Shown here piece after piece: positions 7,014 to 13,276 of a stretch of DNA of 13,276 nt. The stretch is from JALQTD01 sp036825655. Its GTDB lineage: Bacteria; Bacteroidota; Bacteroidia; Flavobacteriales_D; Sanyastnellaceae. Location of the stretch: positions 1-13,276 of the forward strand of contig DAISXU010000060.1 in assembly GCA_036825655.1 (NCBI GenBank). Direction: 5' to 3'. The position numbers were made by a program, and so were the translations under genes. Under the pieces are notes generated by a model. It saw only the letters and a program-made list of their open reading frames with translations, was not told where the DNA came from and searched no databases. Each line of letters begins with the position of its first letter. Position 1 is the first letter of the stretch.

Positions 7014-7908
7014 CGGTGGTCATGATGGTGATGTACAAATTGCCTAAGTCCAAGTCATTTCCTAACGCCTCAATGCCCTCGAGGACTTCGGCATCCGATG
7101 GCTCGCGGCTCAAGAGGGTCCGATGCGCCCATCGCACAGTGCCTTCTGTCCATTCAGGGTTGTCAGTCAATGCACTTAAGTAACTCCGTTTGTCCGTAAT
7201 CGGTTGCCCCATCAAGCTCCCAGCGAGGTTAGATTCGATGACCGGGTAAGCAGCTTCAAACTCAGCAGAGGTCGGATACCGTTGATAATAATCATCAAAC
7301 GTGGCGTTGATGAAGTTGAAGGAATTCATGTTGATTTCATCGTACACCGAGTTGTAGGCCAATCGCCAGGTAGCCACTCGCAGCGTTATGACGGTATCCC
7401 TTAGTTCAGTCCGTATGTTGAGAACATGCTCCAGGCGCTGAGCTCGCTCCTTGTTGAGCGCATAGCCCAACAAATCTCCACCCAGGGAATCGTTGTAAGC
7501 GGCAAAGAGAAAGATGCCGCGTCGCTGGGAAATGATGGCGTCGGAAGCCCCTTCGATGAACCGAGCCTTCAAGTCGGAATAGACTTTTTCGAAATAAGCT
7601 CCACGGAAGGTCGTGCCCATGGTTGGGCTTGTGCCGTTCACAAGAGAATCCAGTAACGTTCGTCGGGCATCGGTATGCAATTCGTTTTCCTCCAGAAGGA
7701 ACACGCCAGCATCCATCTCTTCATCTGTTGGTTCACGACCGATTGCATCGATGTAGGCTCGGTTGACGTAGTTGCTGACCAGAACCGTTGGGATGCCCGT
7801 ATACAGGGGGATGGGGTTGTCCTCAAAAGTGAAAACCTCCGGCTTGCACCCTTGGAATCCAACAACAAGGCACAGAGCCAAGCAACTGAATATGAGCCGA
7901 TTCAACAT
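6991..7908 (-). CDS. Lipoprotein with repeated DUF1549-like motifs
   Basis: I chose the ATG at 7908, giving 305 residues. A TTG at 7926 would add six residues and weaken the signal peptide. The signal ends in GFQGC (lipid Cys21). Residues ~47-90 (NRAYIDAIGREPTDEE, then a helix with DARRTLLDSLV) closely follow the opening of DUF1549 domains from Planctomycetes and Verrucomicrobia. Weaker echoes lie at ~208-217 (YQRYPTSAEF) and ~265-274 (LLSREPSDAE, before a TTDEY ending). The centre (~115-195) looks helical and basic. The full DUF1549/DUF1553 length is much greater, so this would be a compact relative. It appears to be the first gene of the left block, 75 nt after the MoxR stop, and overlaps the next lipoprotein by 23 nt. 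Family assignment rests on short motifs only. Confidence 0.86.
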   Translation of the reverse strand: MLNRLIFSCLALCLVVGFQGCKPEVFTFEDNPIPLYTGIPTVLVSNYVNRAYIDAIGREPTDEEMDAGVFLLEENELHTDARRTLLDSLVNGTSPTMGTTFRGAYFEKVYSDLKARFIEGASDAIISQRRGIFLFAAYNDSLGGDLLGYALNKERAQRLEHVLNIRTELRDTVITLRVATWRLAYNSVYDEINMNSFNFINATFDDYYQRYPTSAEFEAAYPVIESNLAGSLMGQPITDKRSYLSALTDNPEWTEGTVRWAHRTLLSREPSDAEVLEGIEALGNDLDLGNLYITIMTTDEYAGFD

Positions 7909-7983
7909 CGGAGGTAATTTAGTCAATCCTTCGATTGCCGCAACTACTGATTCAAAAGTTTTGCGGAATCCCTGAGTTGGGAG
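7909..7983. other. Intergenic gap between MoxR and the lipoprotein operon
   Basis: This 75-nt gap separates the MoxR stop from the start of the downstream lipoprotein. It holds an inverted repeat (7933-7943 with 7961-7970) and an overlapping short hairpin (7924-7937). I find no convincing Bacteroidota promoter (TAnnTTTG with an upstream TTTG about 19-20 nt away) and no U-tract, so I cannot tell whether the two blocks are one transcript. Confidence 0.5.
7933..7970 (-). repeat. Imperfect inverted repeat after MoxR (possible terminator or attenuator)
   Basis: On the plus strand the arms are gattgccgcaa (7933-7943) and ttgcggaatc (7961-7970), pairing over 10 bp with one bulged base and a 17-nt loop. 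A second small hairpin, caatc/gattg with a 4-nt loop (7924-7937), shares bases with the left arm, so the two stems exclude one another. No run of U follows. It could reduce read-through from MoxR, or be chance. Confidence 0.3.
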
Positions 7984-8946
7984 TTAGAGAAGCTTCTCAA
8001 TGATGGACTCGACGCTGAATCCCTCTGCTTCCGCTTTGTAATTGCGCACAATGCGATGCCGGAGGATGGGCGTAGCCACCGCTCGGACATCCTCGATGTC
8101 CGGGCTAAACTTTCCGTTCAACGCCGCATTCACCTTGGCGCCTATGACCAAGTACTGAGAAGCCCTTGGTCCCGCGCCCCAGGACAGGAAGCGATTCACG
8201 TCCTCAGTGGCCCGCTCGCGGCCGGGGCGGGTTTTCGCGACCAAAGCCACCGCATATTCCAGGACATTTTCCGCTACGGGCATGCGGCGAATGAGCTGCT
8301 GAAAAAAGGCAATTTCCTCACCAGAGATGACGGGCTTAACAGTGGACACCGCATCGGCCGTGGTGGTTCGCACGACATGCAATTCCTCCTCGTAAGAAGG
8401 GTAATCCACCCACGTGTTGAACATGAAGCGGTCCAACTGAGCTTCCGGAAGCGGGTAAGTACCTTCCTGTTCGATGGGGTTTTGAGTGGCGAGTACAAAG
8501 AACGGTGCAGGAAGGGTGTAGGTTGTGCCGGCGGCGGTCACTTTTCTCTCCTGCATGGCTTCCAACAAGGCCGATTGCGTCTTGGGCGGTGTTCGATTGA
8601 TTTCATCGGCCAACACGATGTTGGAAAACAACGGGCCTTTCACAAACTTGAATTGACGGCTTTCATCCAAGATTTCTGATCCAACGATGTCGCTTGGCAT
8701 CAAATCCGGGGTGAACTGGATCCGATTAAATTCCAATCCGAGCGCTTGGGCAATTGTATTCACCAACAGGGTTTTTGCCAAACCAGGAACACCGACAAGC
8801 AGCACGTGGCCATTGGCGAAAATGGCGGTCACCACTTCGCGGATGACCTGTTCCTGACCAACCATTACTTTGCCCACTTCTGCGAGCAGCTCCTGATGCT
8901 TAGATTGCAACGCGAGCAGCGCCTCCTTGTCCGATGCGTAATTCAT
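7984..8946 (-). CDS. MoxR-family AAA+ ATPase
   Basis: The 320-residue protein is a full-length MoxR ATPase, a cytoplasmic chaperone-like AAA+ protein. MoxR proteins usually act with VWA-domain partners to mature or activate other proteins. Visible motifs are Walker A GVPGLAKT (~52-59), Walker B VLADE (~111-115) followed by the MoxR signature INRTPPKTQSALLEAMQE, sensor 1 ATQNPIEQEGTYPLPEAQLDRF (~153-174) with the arginine of DRF as a likely finger, and the C-terminal lid domain with WGAGPRASQYL. The start is an ATG. The usual downstream partners in this phylum (DUF58, BatA/BatB-type VWA proteins) are not next to it here. Upstream, 72 nt away, is a SurA-like isomerase, a neighbour arrangement I recall as common in Bacteroidota. 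Family assignment is very secure; the client is unknown. Confidence 0.97.
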   Translation of the reverse strand: MNYASDKEALLALQSKHQELLAEVGKVMVGQEQVIREVVTAIFANGHVLLVGVPGLAKTLLVNTIAQALGLEFNRIQFTPDLMPSDIVGSEILDESRQFKFVKGPLFSNIVLADEINRTPPKTQSALLEAMQERKVTAAGTTYTLPAPFFVLATQNPIEQEGTYPLPEAQLDRFMFNTWVDYPSYEEELHVVRTTTADAVSTVKPVISGEEIAFFQQLIRRMPVAENVLEYAVALVAKTRPGRERATEDVNRFLSWGAGPRASQYLVIGAKVNAALNGKFSPDIEDVRAVATPILRHRIVRNYKAEAEGFSVESIIEKLL

Positions 8947-8951
8947 GGCTT

Positions 8952-8959
8952 CAAATTTA
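8952..8959 (-). promoter_or_regulatory. Possible Bacteroidota -7 element (TAnnTTTG) before moxR
   Basis: On the minus strand the sequence reads TAAATTTG, matching the Bacteroidota -7 consensus TAnnTTTG. It lies only 5 nt before the MoxR ATG, which would give a leaderless or near-leaderless transcript. No TTTG/TTG -33 element stands at the expected distance, so this may be chance. Confidence 0.2.
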
Positions 8960-8991
8960 GCGAGTAAGCGGTTTGGATGGATGTTGAATGC

Positions 8992-9015
8992 CTTTCTCGG
9001 ATTCTTGAGAGAAAG
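8992..9015 (-). repeat. Hairpin between the SurA-like gene and moxR
   Basis: A perfect 7-bp inverted repeat, ctttctc (8992-8998) and gagaaag (9009-9015), encloses a 10-nt loop just after the SurA-like stop codon. No U-tract follows on the minus strand, so it is not a classic intrinsic terminator. It may mark a processing or mRNA-stability element between the two genes. Confidence 0.3.
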
Positions 9016-9018
9016 CTG

Positions 9019-10434
9019 TCATTCTGTGGCTGTGATTCCACGCCAATCCTGGTCTGTGGGGCAGGTGGCATATGGAGGGTCAATCCGGATGTAGGTCTCG
9101 TTGATGTGATCGCTCAACCACGTATTCATTTTTTCTGCGCGCAGCTGATTTTCAACTTGCATTTGAAACAGAGCAAAATCATCTCGGGGGTTGGCCCGGT
9201 GAGCCATATACCTTCGGTCCATTCTGAACATCGCCCAATAACCGTTTTCATCCTCGTCGACCAACTCCACAGGAATGGACCATGCCCCTTCTTCGAGGTT
9301 GTCGAGGAGGAAGAAGATGTTCGGGTCGAGCTCGTCGCTACCGAATCGGGTCGAACCATCCCGAGGATTCACCACCTGACCGCGTTGGTTCTTCGAGTTT
9401 TCACGGGTGGAGAACCGTTGTGCAGCCTCCGAAAAATCCCAAATTCCACGGTCCAACTGTTCTGCGAGGCTGTCCATTTCAGTTTGCAGTGCACTCAACG
9501 CCAAGGGATCCACTTTCGCTGACATCAAAACGTGGCAGGCACTGAACAACTCCCCCCTTCGATCCGTCGGTTTCACGAAGTGAAATCCAAAATCAGACGA
9601 AAATACCGAGGACAATTCGCCGAGGGGGGTATCGAATACAGCGGCCTCAAATTCAGGAACGAATTGCCCCCGTTGAATGTCTGTGTAGCACCCGCCTTTG
9701 TACTTGGAACCAGGATCTTCTGAATAGCGCATAGCCGCTAACGTCATGGAGACTTTGCCCTGCTCCACTAGGGTGCGAATGGCGTCGAGGGTGCTCCTGG
9801 TAGCAGAACGCTGCAATTCAGTGATTGCCGGTTGCATGATGATTTCGCTGTAGCTCAAGGCTTCAGGAATCAAGGGCAGGCTGTCTTCGGGAGTTTCGGC
9901 ATAGGCTTGTTGAACTTCTGCAGGGGTTGCTCGGACTTGTTGATCAATGGTCCCTTGCATGCGCGAGGCCATCAATTGCTCTTTCATGGGCTCTGCGAAC
10001 TCCGCTTTCCATTGGCTTACGCTCTGGCCATACTCACTTTCGAAAGCTTCGATGCTACCGAACATTTGGATGTAGTAGGCCAAACGCCGTTCGATCTCAT
10101 CCAACACTTCACCTTCTGTGATTTCAATGCTGTCCAACTTAGCGTTGTGCAGCAGCAGTTTTTGGAAGAGGAGGTCTTCCATCATCCGGCATTCGGACTC
10201 GCGGTTGACTTCCATGCCTTGCGCCCGGGCATTGAATGCCTGCGCTTCTATGTCAGATTGAAGTACAAATTCATCTCCCACGACGGCCACGACGGCATCT
10301 AATACTTGAAATTCCAGGCTATCCAGGTGGGCTCGGGCACTCATAAAAGAGGCCAACGCACAAATCACCAGGGCGATTTTTATGTGCAAGCTGGGGGGGG
10401 TACAATCCTTCACGGTTCGAAGATACTGCGTCAC
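9019..10434 (-). CDS. SurA-like periplasmic peptidyl-prolyl isomerase (parvulin)
   Basis: The 471-residue frame starts with GTG at 10434; another GTG at 10413 is possible and gives a tidier signal peptide (core IALVICALASFMSA). Residues ~45-165 are a SurA-N-like helical chaperone domain beginning VLDAVVAVVGDEFVLQSDIE. Residues ~192-290 form the first parvulin domain: RYSEDPGSKYKGG, RGQFVPEFEAAVF and FGFHFVKPTDRRGE. Residues ~295-410 are a second, diverged parvulin-like domain that begins ACHVLMSAK and keeps little of the rest. Expected role is folding of outer-membrane and secreted proteins in the periplasm. Usual length for Bacteroidota SurA homologues is about 450. It follows the SurA-N-like lipoprotein after 19 nt and precedes moxR. 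A run of eight C residues near the 5' end makes the start region worth checking. Family confident; exact start uncertain. Confidence 0.93.
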   Translation of the reverse strand: MTQYLRTVKDCTPPSLHIKIALVICALASFMSARAHLDSLEFQVLDAVVAVVGDEFVLQSDIEAQAFNARAQGMEVNRESECRMMEDLLFQKLLLHNAKLDSIEITEGEVLDEIERRLAYYIQMFGSIEAFESEYGQSVSQWKAEFAEPMKEQLMASRMQGTIDQQVRATPAEVQQAYAETPEDSLPLIPEALSYSEIIMQPAITELQRSATRSTLDAIRTLVEQGKVSMTLAAMRYSEDPGSKYKGGCYTDIQRGQFVPEFEAAVFDTPLGELSSVFSSDFGFHFVKPTDRRGELFSACHVLMSAKVDPLALSALQTEMDSLAEQLDRGIWDFSEAAQRFSTRENSKNQRGQVVNPRDGSTRFGSDELDPNIFFLLDNLEEGAWSIPVELVDEDENGYWAMFRMDRRYMAHRANPRDDFALFQMQVENQLRAEKMNTWLSDHINETYIRIDPPYATCPTDQDWRGITATE

Positions 10435-10453
10435 TGCGGGATGAGGGTGCTAA

Positions 10454-11320
10454 TTAAGGCAAAGGTGGTTCCAATCGGAGGATGGCACCTTCGGTGTGCG
10501 CTTTTTCGAGCAATCGATCTTGCAAATTGGCCAGCAACTGGGTCCTTCTGGCATGCAGAATGAGCTCCTCAATTCGTTCTTGAACCACTTCAAAAGGCGC
10601 TGGGGCGCCTTTGAGTGAATGTTCCAGGAATTGGAGCCAGTAAATTCGATCATCTTGTTCAAAGGCTATGAGCCGCCTATCGGCAATTTGACGCTCTGGG
10701 CGGTACAACTGCAAGGGGACCTCCCGAAGGAGTTCATCGAGCATCCACCAGATTTCAGGGTCAATGCTATACGCGGCGCCGTTTTCAACGCACCAAGTTT
10801 CCAGTGGTGCCGCTAGGAGGCTGTCGGATGACGTGAACAGCACGCGTGCTTTGTCCAGCTTTCTGCCATCGTTTGGAAGGTGCAGGAATTTCGCACGAAC
10901 CACGTAATCATTCAGGGGAAAAAGGTCCGGTTGGGCATCATAAAATGCACGGGCCTCCGCCTCTGTTACCCGGTCGTTCAGCCTCTCTGCAACATACCGC
11001 TCTTCATAATGGTGCTGAATGAGCGCGTTGCGATAGGCTTCAAGCTCTTCCGTAAAATCCAATTCTGAAGCGTCCAATTCGAGCTCCGCTTGGTGCATGA
11101 TGACCTGTTCGCGCAACCACCCTTCGAGGATTCGAGATGCCAAGGCGATGCTGTCCTCGGCTTCGAGGCCATCTGGAATTTGGCTTTCAAGCGATTCCCA
11201 AGTCAACGTGCGGTCAAAGGCCTGCGCAGCGATTGGAGCTTCACGCGCATCCTCTTCTGACCAGGGACCACAGCCCATGATTAAAATGGACGCGAACAAG
11301 CAAAGGAAGAGGGCTTTCAC
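10454..11320 (-). CDS. SurA-N-like chaperone lipoprotein without visible parvulin domain
   Basis: The 288-residue product starts with GTG at 11320, three nucleotides after the upstream TAA. It has a lipoprotein signal with lipobox IMGC (lipid Cys17). Residues ~40-135 are helical and follow the SurA/PrsA N-terminal pattern: helices with ILEGWLREQVIMHQAEL, a long EELEAYRNALIQHHYEERYV helix, then VTEAEARAFYDAQPDLF, which in parvulin proteins directly precedes the rotamase domain. After that (140-240) the sequence keeps an RAKFLHLP strand but lacks the GGDLGWF and FGYHI blocks, so isomerase activity is unlikely. A C-terminal helix (~245-280) resembles the closing helix of SurA-type proteins. A similar protein between two parvulin genes is, from memory, common in Bacteroidota. 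A membrane-anchored holdase working with its neighbours is inference. Confidence 0.9.
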   Translation of the reverse strand: MKALFLCLFASILIMGCGPWSEEDAREAPIAAQAFDRTLTWESLESQIPDGLEAEDSIALASRILEGWLREQVIMHQAELELDASELDFTEELEAYRNALIQHHYEERYVAERLNDRVTEAEARAFYDAQPDLFPLNDYVVRAKFLHLPNDGRKLDKARVLFTSSDSLLAAPLETWCVENGAAYSIDPEIWWMLDELLREVPLQLYRPERQIADRRLIAFEQDDRIYWLQFLEHSLKGAPAPFEVVQERIEELILHARRTQLLANLQDRLLEKAHTEGAILRLEPPLP

Positions 11321-11323
11321 TGC

Positions 11324-13276
11324 TTAATCCGCGAGGGAGTGCAAAACGTCCAGGTCAATGTCGATGGCGTATTTGGCTCGCAACTCAGTGATCCAGTTCG
11401 ATTCAAGGTGGTCTTGGTAAGCAGCAATAGCGGCTCCTCGACAATCAGCCAAGGCCTTAGGCTCCGCTGCGCGCACCTCCTTGACATGGATAAGTACCAC
11501 TGCACCATCCCCCGCCGGAAATTCGAGAACCACGGTTTCTCCGGTGAGCTCAGCAAAGGCCATGTCTGCCCAGTGGTTTTCTCCTTCCTCAAACGTGCCA
11601 GTTTCAATCCGCAAGGCCAATGGACTTGATTCGTTGCATGCGAGCCGGAGCTCCTCCAATTCCTCGGGGCTTACCCGATTCTTCTTCAGGGCCTTTCGTA
11701 CGGCCTTGACTGTGGTTTCATCGGCACATGTGAACGTTTGGATGCTTAATCGCTGGCCCCACATAAACAAATCCGAATGCTGCTCATGGAACGCCTCTAA
11801 CCCTGCGGTATCGCGAACGGCTTTCGACCAAACTTCATTGTCAGTCAGTTCAAACAGCAAAATGCCATCGTGGTATTCATCCACCAGGAGACGGAAGTCG
11901 TTGTGTTTCATCTCCAATTGGGTGTCTTCAAAATCCAAGAGAAGGGCAGTAGACCAATTCTTAAATTCACTCTGAATCACTGCGGAGGGGCCGGATCCCG
12001 CATTTCGGATTTTTGTGCCATTCAAGTAATCAATGAAATCTCCCACACGGTAGGTGTTGTTCGCAAATTCCACCAATACTTGGTTGTCACGGCTGGTAGA
12101 CTTCATGGGGTGTCCTTCGAAGAAGACACTGTCCACGCGGGCAGCAGCGCGAATCAACTGCTTCAGTTCGTTTTCATCTGAACGGTAGGCATAGGAAGCT
12201 TTGAGTTTGGTCAAGAAGGACGCTTGGGTTTTTTGGGCCCGGGTATCCCGGCTGATTTTCTTCTCCAATTCGCGTTCTGATTCTTCGAAAGTGGCCAGTC
12301 CGCGCGCTTCTAGGCGCTTGATGATGTGCCACCCGTATTCGGTTCTGAAAGGTGCAGAGATGGCACCATCCGACTGCAGCGCAAACGCTACATCCTCGAA
12401 TTCTTCCACCATTTTTCCTGTGCCAAACCAAGGGAGTTCTCCGCCTTTTCCGGACGAAGAGACATCTTCGCTGTACTTCATCGCCATTTCAGTCCAATCC
12501 GCACCTTCTTCCAGCATTCGGTGAATTTCGTCCATCCTCCTCCGTGCCTGGACCACTGCACCCGCATCTTGGTCATCCGGAGTGCGGATCATGATGTGGG
12601 CAACGTGGACTTCGCCGCGGGCTTCTCGGCGATCCGTTACTTCGAGGATGTGGTATCCATATCGGGTGCGCACAATTTCGCTGATTTCGCCTACCGGTGT
12701 GGAATAGGCTGCGGACTCGAACGGGTAGACCATTTGAAAGGCCGTAAACCAGCCCAAATCCCCGCCGTTGTTCGCGGCACTTGGGTCATCCGACCCGCCT
12801 TTTGAACGCGCCAAAGACCCGAAATCGGCTCCATCGATGACTTGTTGGCGCATGGCACTGATTCTGCGGTGCGCCTTCAACGTATCTGCAGGAGTAGCGT
12901 CTTCGGGGCAATTCACGAGGATGTGTTTGGCCCTGACCTCTATTTGCCGGCGATCGAATGCTTCCTTGACCAGCTCGTCCAATACTTCTGTATCGGTGAG
13001 ATAGGGGCGAGCGAGTTGCTTTCTGTAACCCGCTAGTTCGCGTTGAAAAGTGGCCGAGGTGTCCATGCCTAACGCTTCCGCCTCCAATACTTTCAACTTA
13101 AAGTTGATGTAAAGCTCAAGATATTCTGATGGAGTTTTAGGATCTATGTCTCTTCCAACATTTTTATTTTTATTGTAAACAGCTAAAAAATCTTCAGATG
13201 TTACAACTTCATTTCCTAAAGTAATAAGGGTGTCGTTTTGAGCAAAGCTAAACACCGAAATCTGAACGAATAAGAA
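11324..13276 (-). CDS. Two-domain parvulin-type peptidyl-prolyl isomerase (PpiC/PpiD/SurA-like), 5' end outside window
   Basis: The frame stays open to the right edge (about 650 codons visible). A GTG at 13255 could be mistaken for a start, but codons before it read FLFVQIS, clearly the core of a signal peptide ending SFAQ/ND, so the true start lies beyond the window. Numbering from that GTG, residues ~10-100 are the conserved Bacteroidota N-terminal region (DFLAVYNKNKN, EYLELYINFKLKVLEAEALG, YRKQLARPYLTD). Parvulin domain 1 is at ~105-208 (RAKHILV, GGDLGWF, YGYHILEVTDRR) and domain 2 at ~214-316 (VAHIMIRTP, KYSEDVSS, GGELPWFG, YGWHIIKRLEA). Residues ~370-640 have no motif I can name. The likely role is folding of outer-membrane or secreted proteins. 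The first ~57 codons are AT-rich, unlike the rest. Confidence 0.95.
   Translation of the reverse strand, partial: FLFVQISVFSFAQNDTLITLGNEVVTSEDFLAVYNKNKNVGRDIDPKTPSEYLELYINFKLKVLEAEALGMDTSATFQRELAGYRKQLARPYLTDTEVLDELVKEAFDRRQIEVRAKHILVNCPEDATPADTLKAHRRISAMRQQVIDGADFGSLARSKGGSDDPSAANNGGDLGWFTAFQMVYPFESAAYSTPVGEISEIVRTRYGYHILEVTDRREARGEVHVAHIMIRTPDDQDAGAVVQARRRMDEIHRMLEEGADWTEMAMKYSEDVSSSGKGGELPWFGTGKMVEEFEDVAFALQSDGAISAPFRTEYGWHIIKRLEARGLATFEESERELEKKISRDTRAQKTQASFLTKLKASYAYRSDENELKQLIRAAARVDSVFFEGHPMKSTSRDNQVLVEFANNTYRVGDFIDYLNGTKIRNAGSGPSAVIQSEFKNWSTALLLDFEDTQLEMKHNDFRLLVDEYHDGILLFELTDNEVWSKAVRDTAGLEAFHEQHSDLFMWGQRLSIQTFTCADETTVKAVRKALKKNRVSPEELEELRLACNESSPLALRIETGTFEEGENHWADMAFAELTGETVVLEFPAGDGAVVLIHVKEVRAAEPKALADCRGAAIAAYQDHLESNWITELRAKYAIDIDLDVLHSLAD
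13085..13276. other. AT-rich segment inside the parvulin gene
   Basis: By hand count 13081-13276 is about 32% G+C (62 of 196), while the adjacent 60 nt (13021-13080) is 55%. The reading frame is unbroken and the encoded residues fit the family, but codons shift to AAA, AAT, AGA, GGA and ATA. The change is abrupt, at around 13085. It could be a gene-start codon effect, recombination with an AT-rich relative, or an assembly join near the contig edge. Confidence 0.75.

Noticed and set aside
7909..7926. TTG start six codons upstream for the 305-residue lipoprotein
   Set aside because: The ATG at 7908 gives a standard lipoprotein signal; the extra residues add nothing recognisable.
7987..7998. 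Perfect 12-nt palindrome gagaagcttctc at the end of MoxR
   Set aside because: It encodes the last residues of MoxR, has no loop or U-tract, and is short enough to be chance.
8056..8679. 207-codon open frame on the plus strand opposite MoxR
   Set aside because: MoxR is certain from its Walker and sensor motifs; the antisense frame shows no recognisable domain and is explained by codon bias.
13253..13255. GTG as the start of the two-domain parvulin gene
   Set aside because: Codons upstream continue a hydrophobic signal-peptide core to the window edge with no stop, so the gene begins outside the window.
1..13276. tRNA, rRNA, CRISPR, insertion-sequence or phage features
   Set aside because: No cloverleaf-like segments, regularly spaced repeats, transposase motifs or terminal inverted repeats were seen; the window is almost fully coding on one strand.

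Overview
This window comes from a member of the Bacteroidota, probably near the Flavobacteriales. I infer this from gene content rather than a marker gene. The content includes a secreted protein ending in a type IX secretion sorting domain (the CHU_C or gliding-motility-associated C-terminal type). It also includes a parvulin, lipoprotein, SurA-like, MoxR gene run that is familiar in this phylum, and many lipoproteins with short lipoboxes. Base composition is roughly 50-55% GC by eye, on the high side for Flavobacteriales. All eleven genes I support are on the minus strand, so transcription runs from the right end of the window to the left.

Right block (13276 to 7984, in transcription order). 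It opens with a large periplasmic parvulin-type prolyl isomerase with two rotamase domains, whose first codons lie outside the window. Next come a SurA-N-like lipoprotein without a visible parvulin domain, a SurA-like isomerase, and a MoxR-family AAA+ ATPase. The first three are 3 to about 40 nt apart. They look like an envelope protein-folding operon serving outer-membrane or secreted proteins. MoxR follows after a 72-nt gap.

Left block (7908 to the left edge, in transcription order). It contains a lipoprotein with DUF1549-like motifs, a second small lipoprotein with a related motif, and a Tat-exported alkaline-phosphatase-fold protein of DUF1501 type. These are followed by a lipoprotein with a cytochrome-c-like CX4CH site, a small Ig-like lipoprotein, a 1162-residue CUB/Ig-repeat protein with a type IX sorting domain, and the start of another exported protein that may be PorP/SprF-like. 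Genes overlap by 4 nt (ATGA) three times, by about 20 nt twice, and are 1 nt apart once. This looks like one translationally coupled operon in which every product is exported. The mix resembles the DUF1501, DUF1549 and planctomycete-type cytochrome gene sets of Planctomycetes and Verrucomicrobia, here combined with a type IX secreted adhesin-like protein. It is the best candidate in the window for an undescribed envelope system. Its function cannot be read from sequence alone.

Non-coding DNA is scarce. The two longest gaps, about 75 nt (7909-7983) and 72 nt (8947-9018), each hold a small inverted repeat. I see no RNA genes, insertion sequences, CRISPR arrays or origins. The last ~190 nt on the right are strikingly AT-rich although they encode a conserved part of the parvulin protein.
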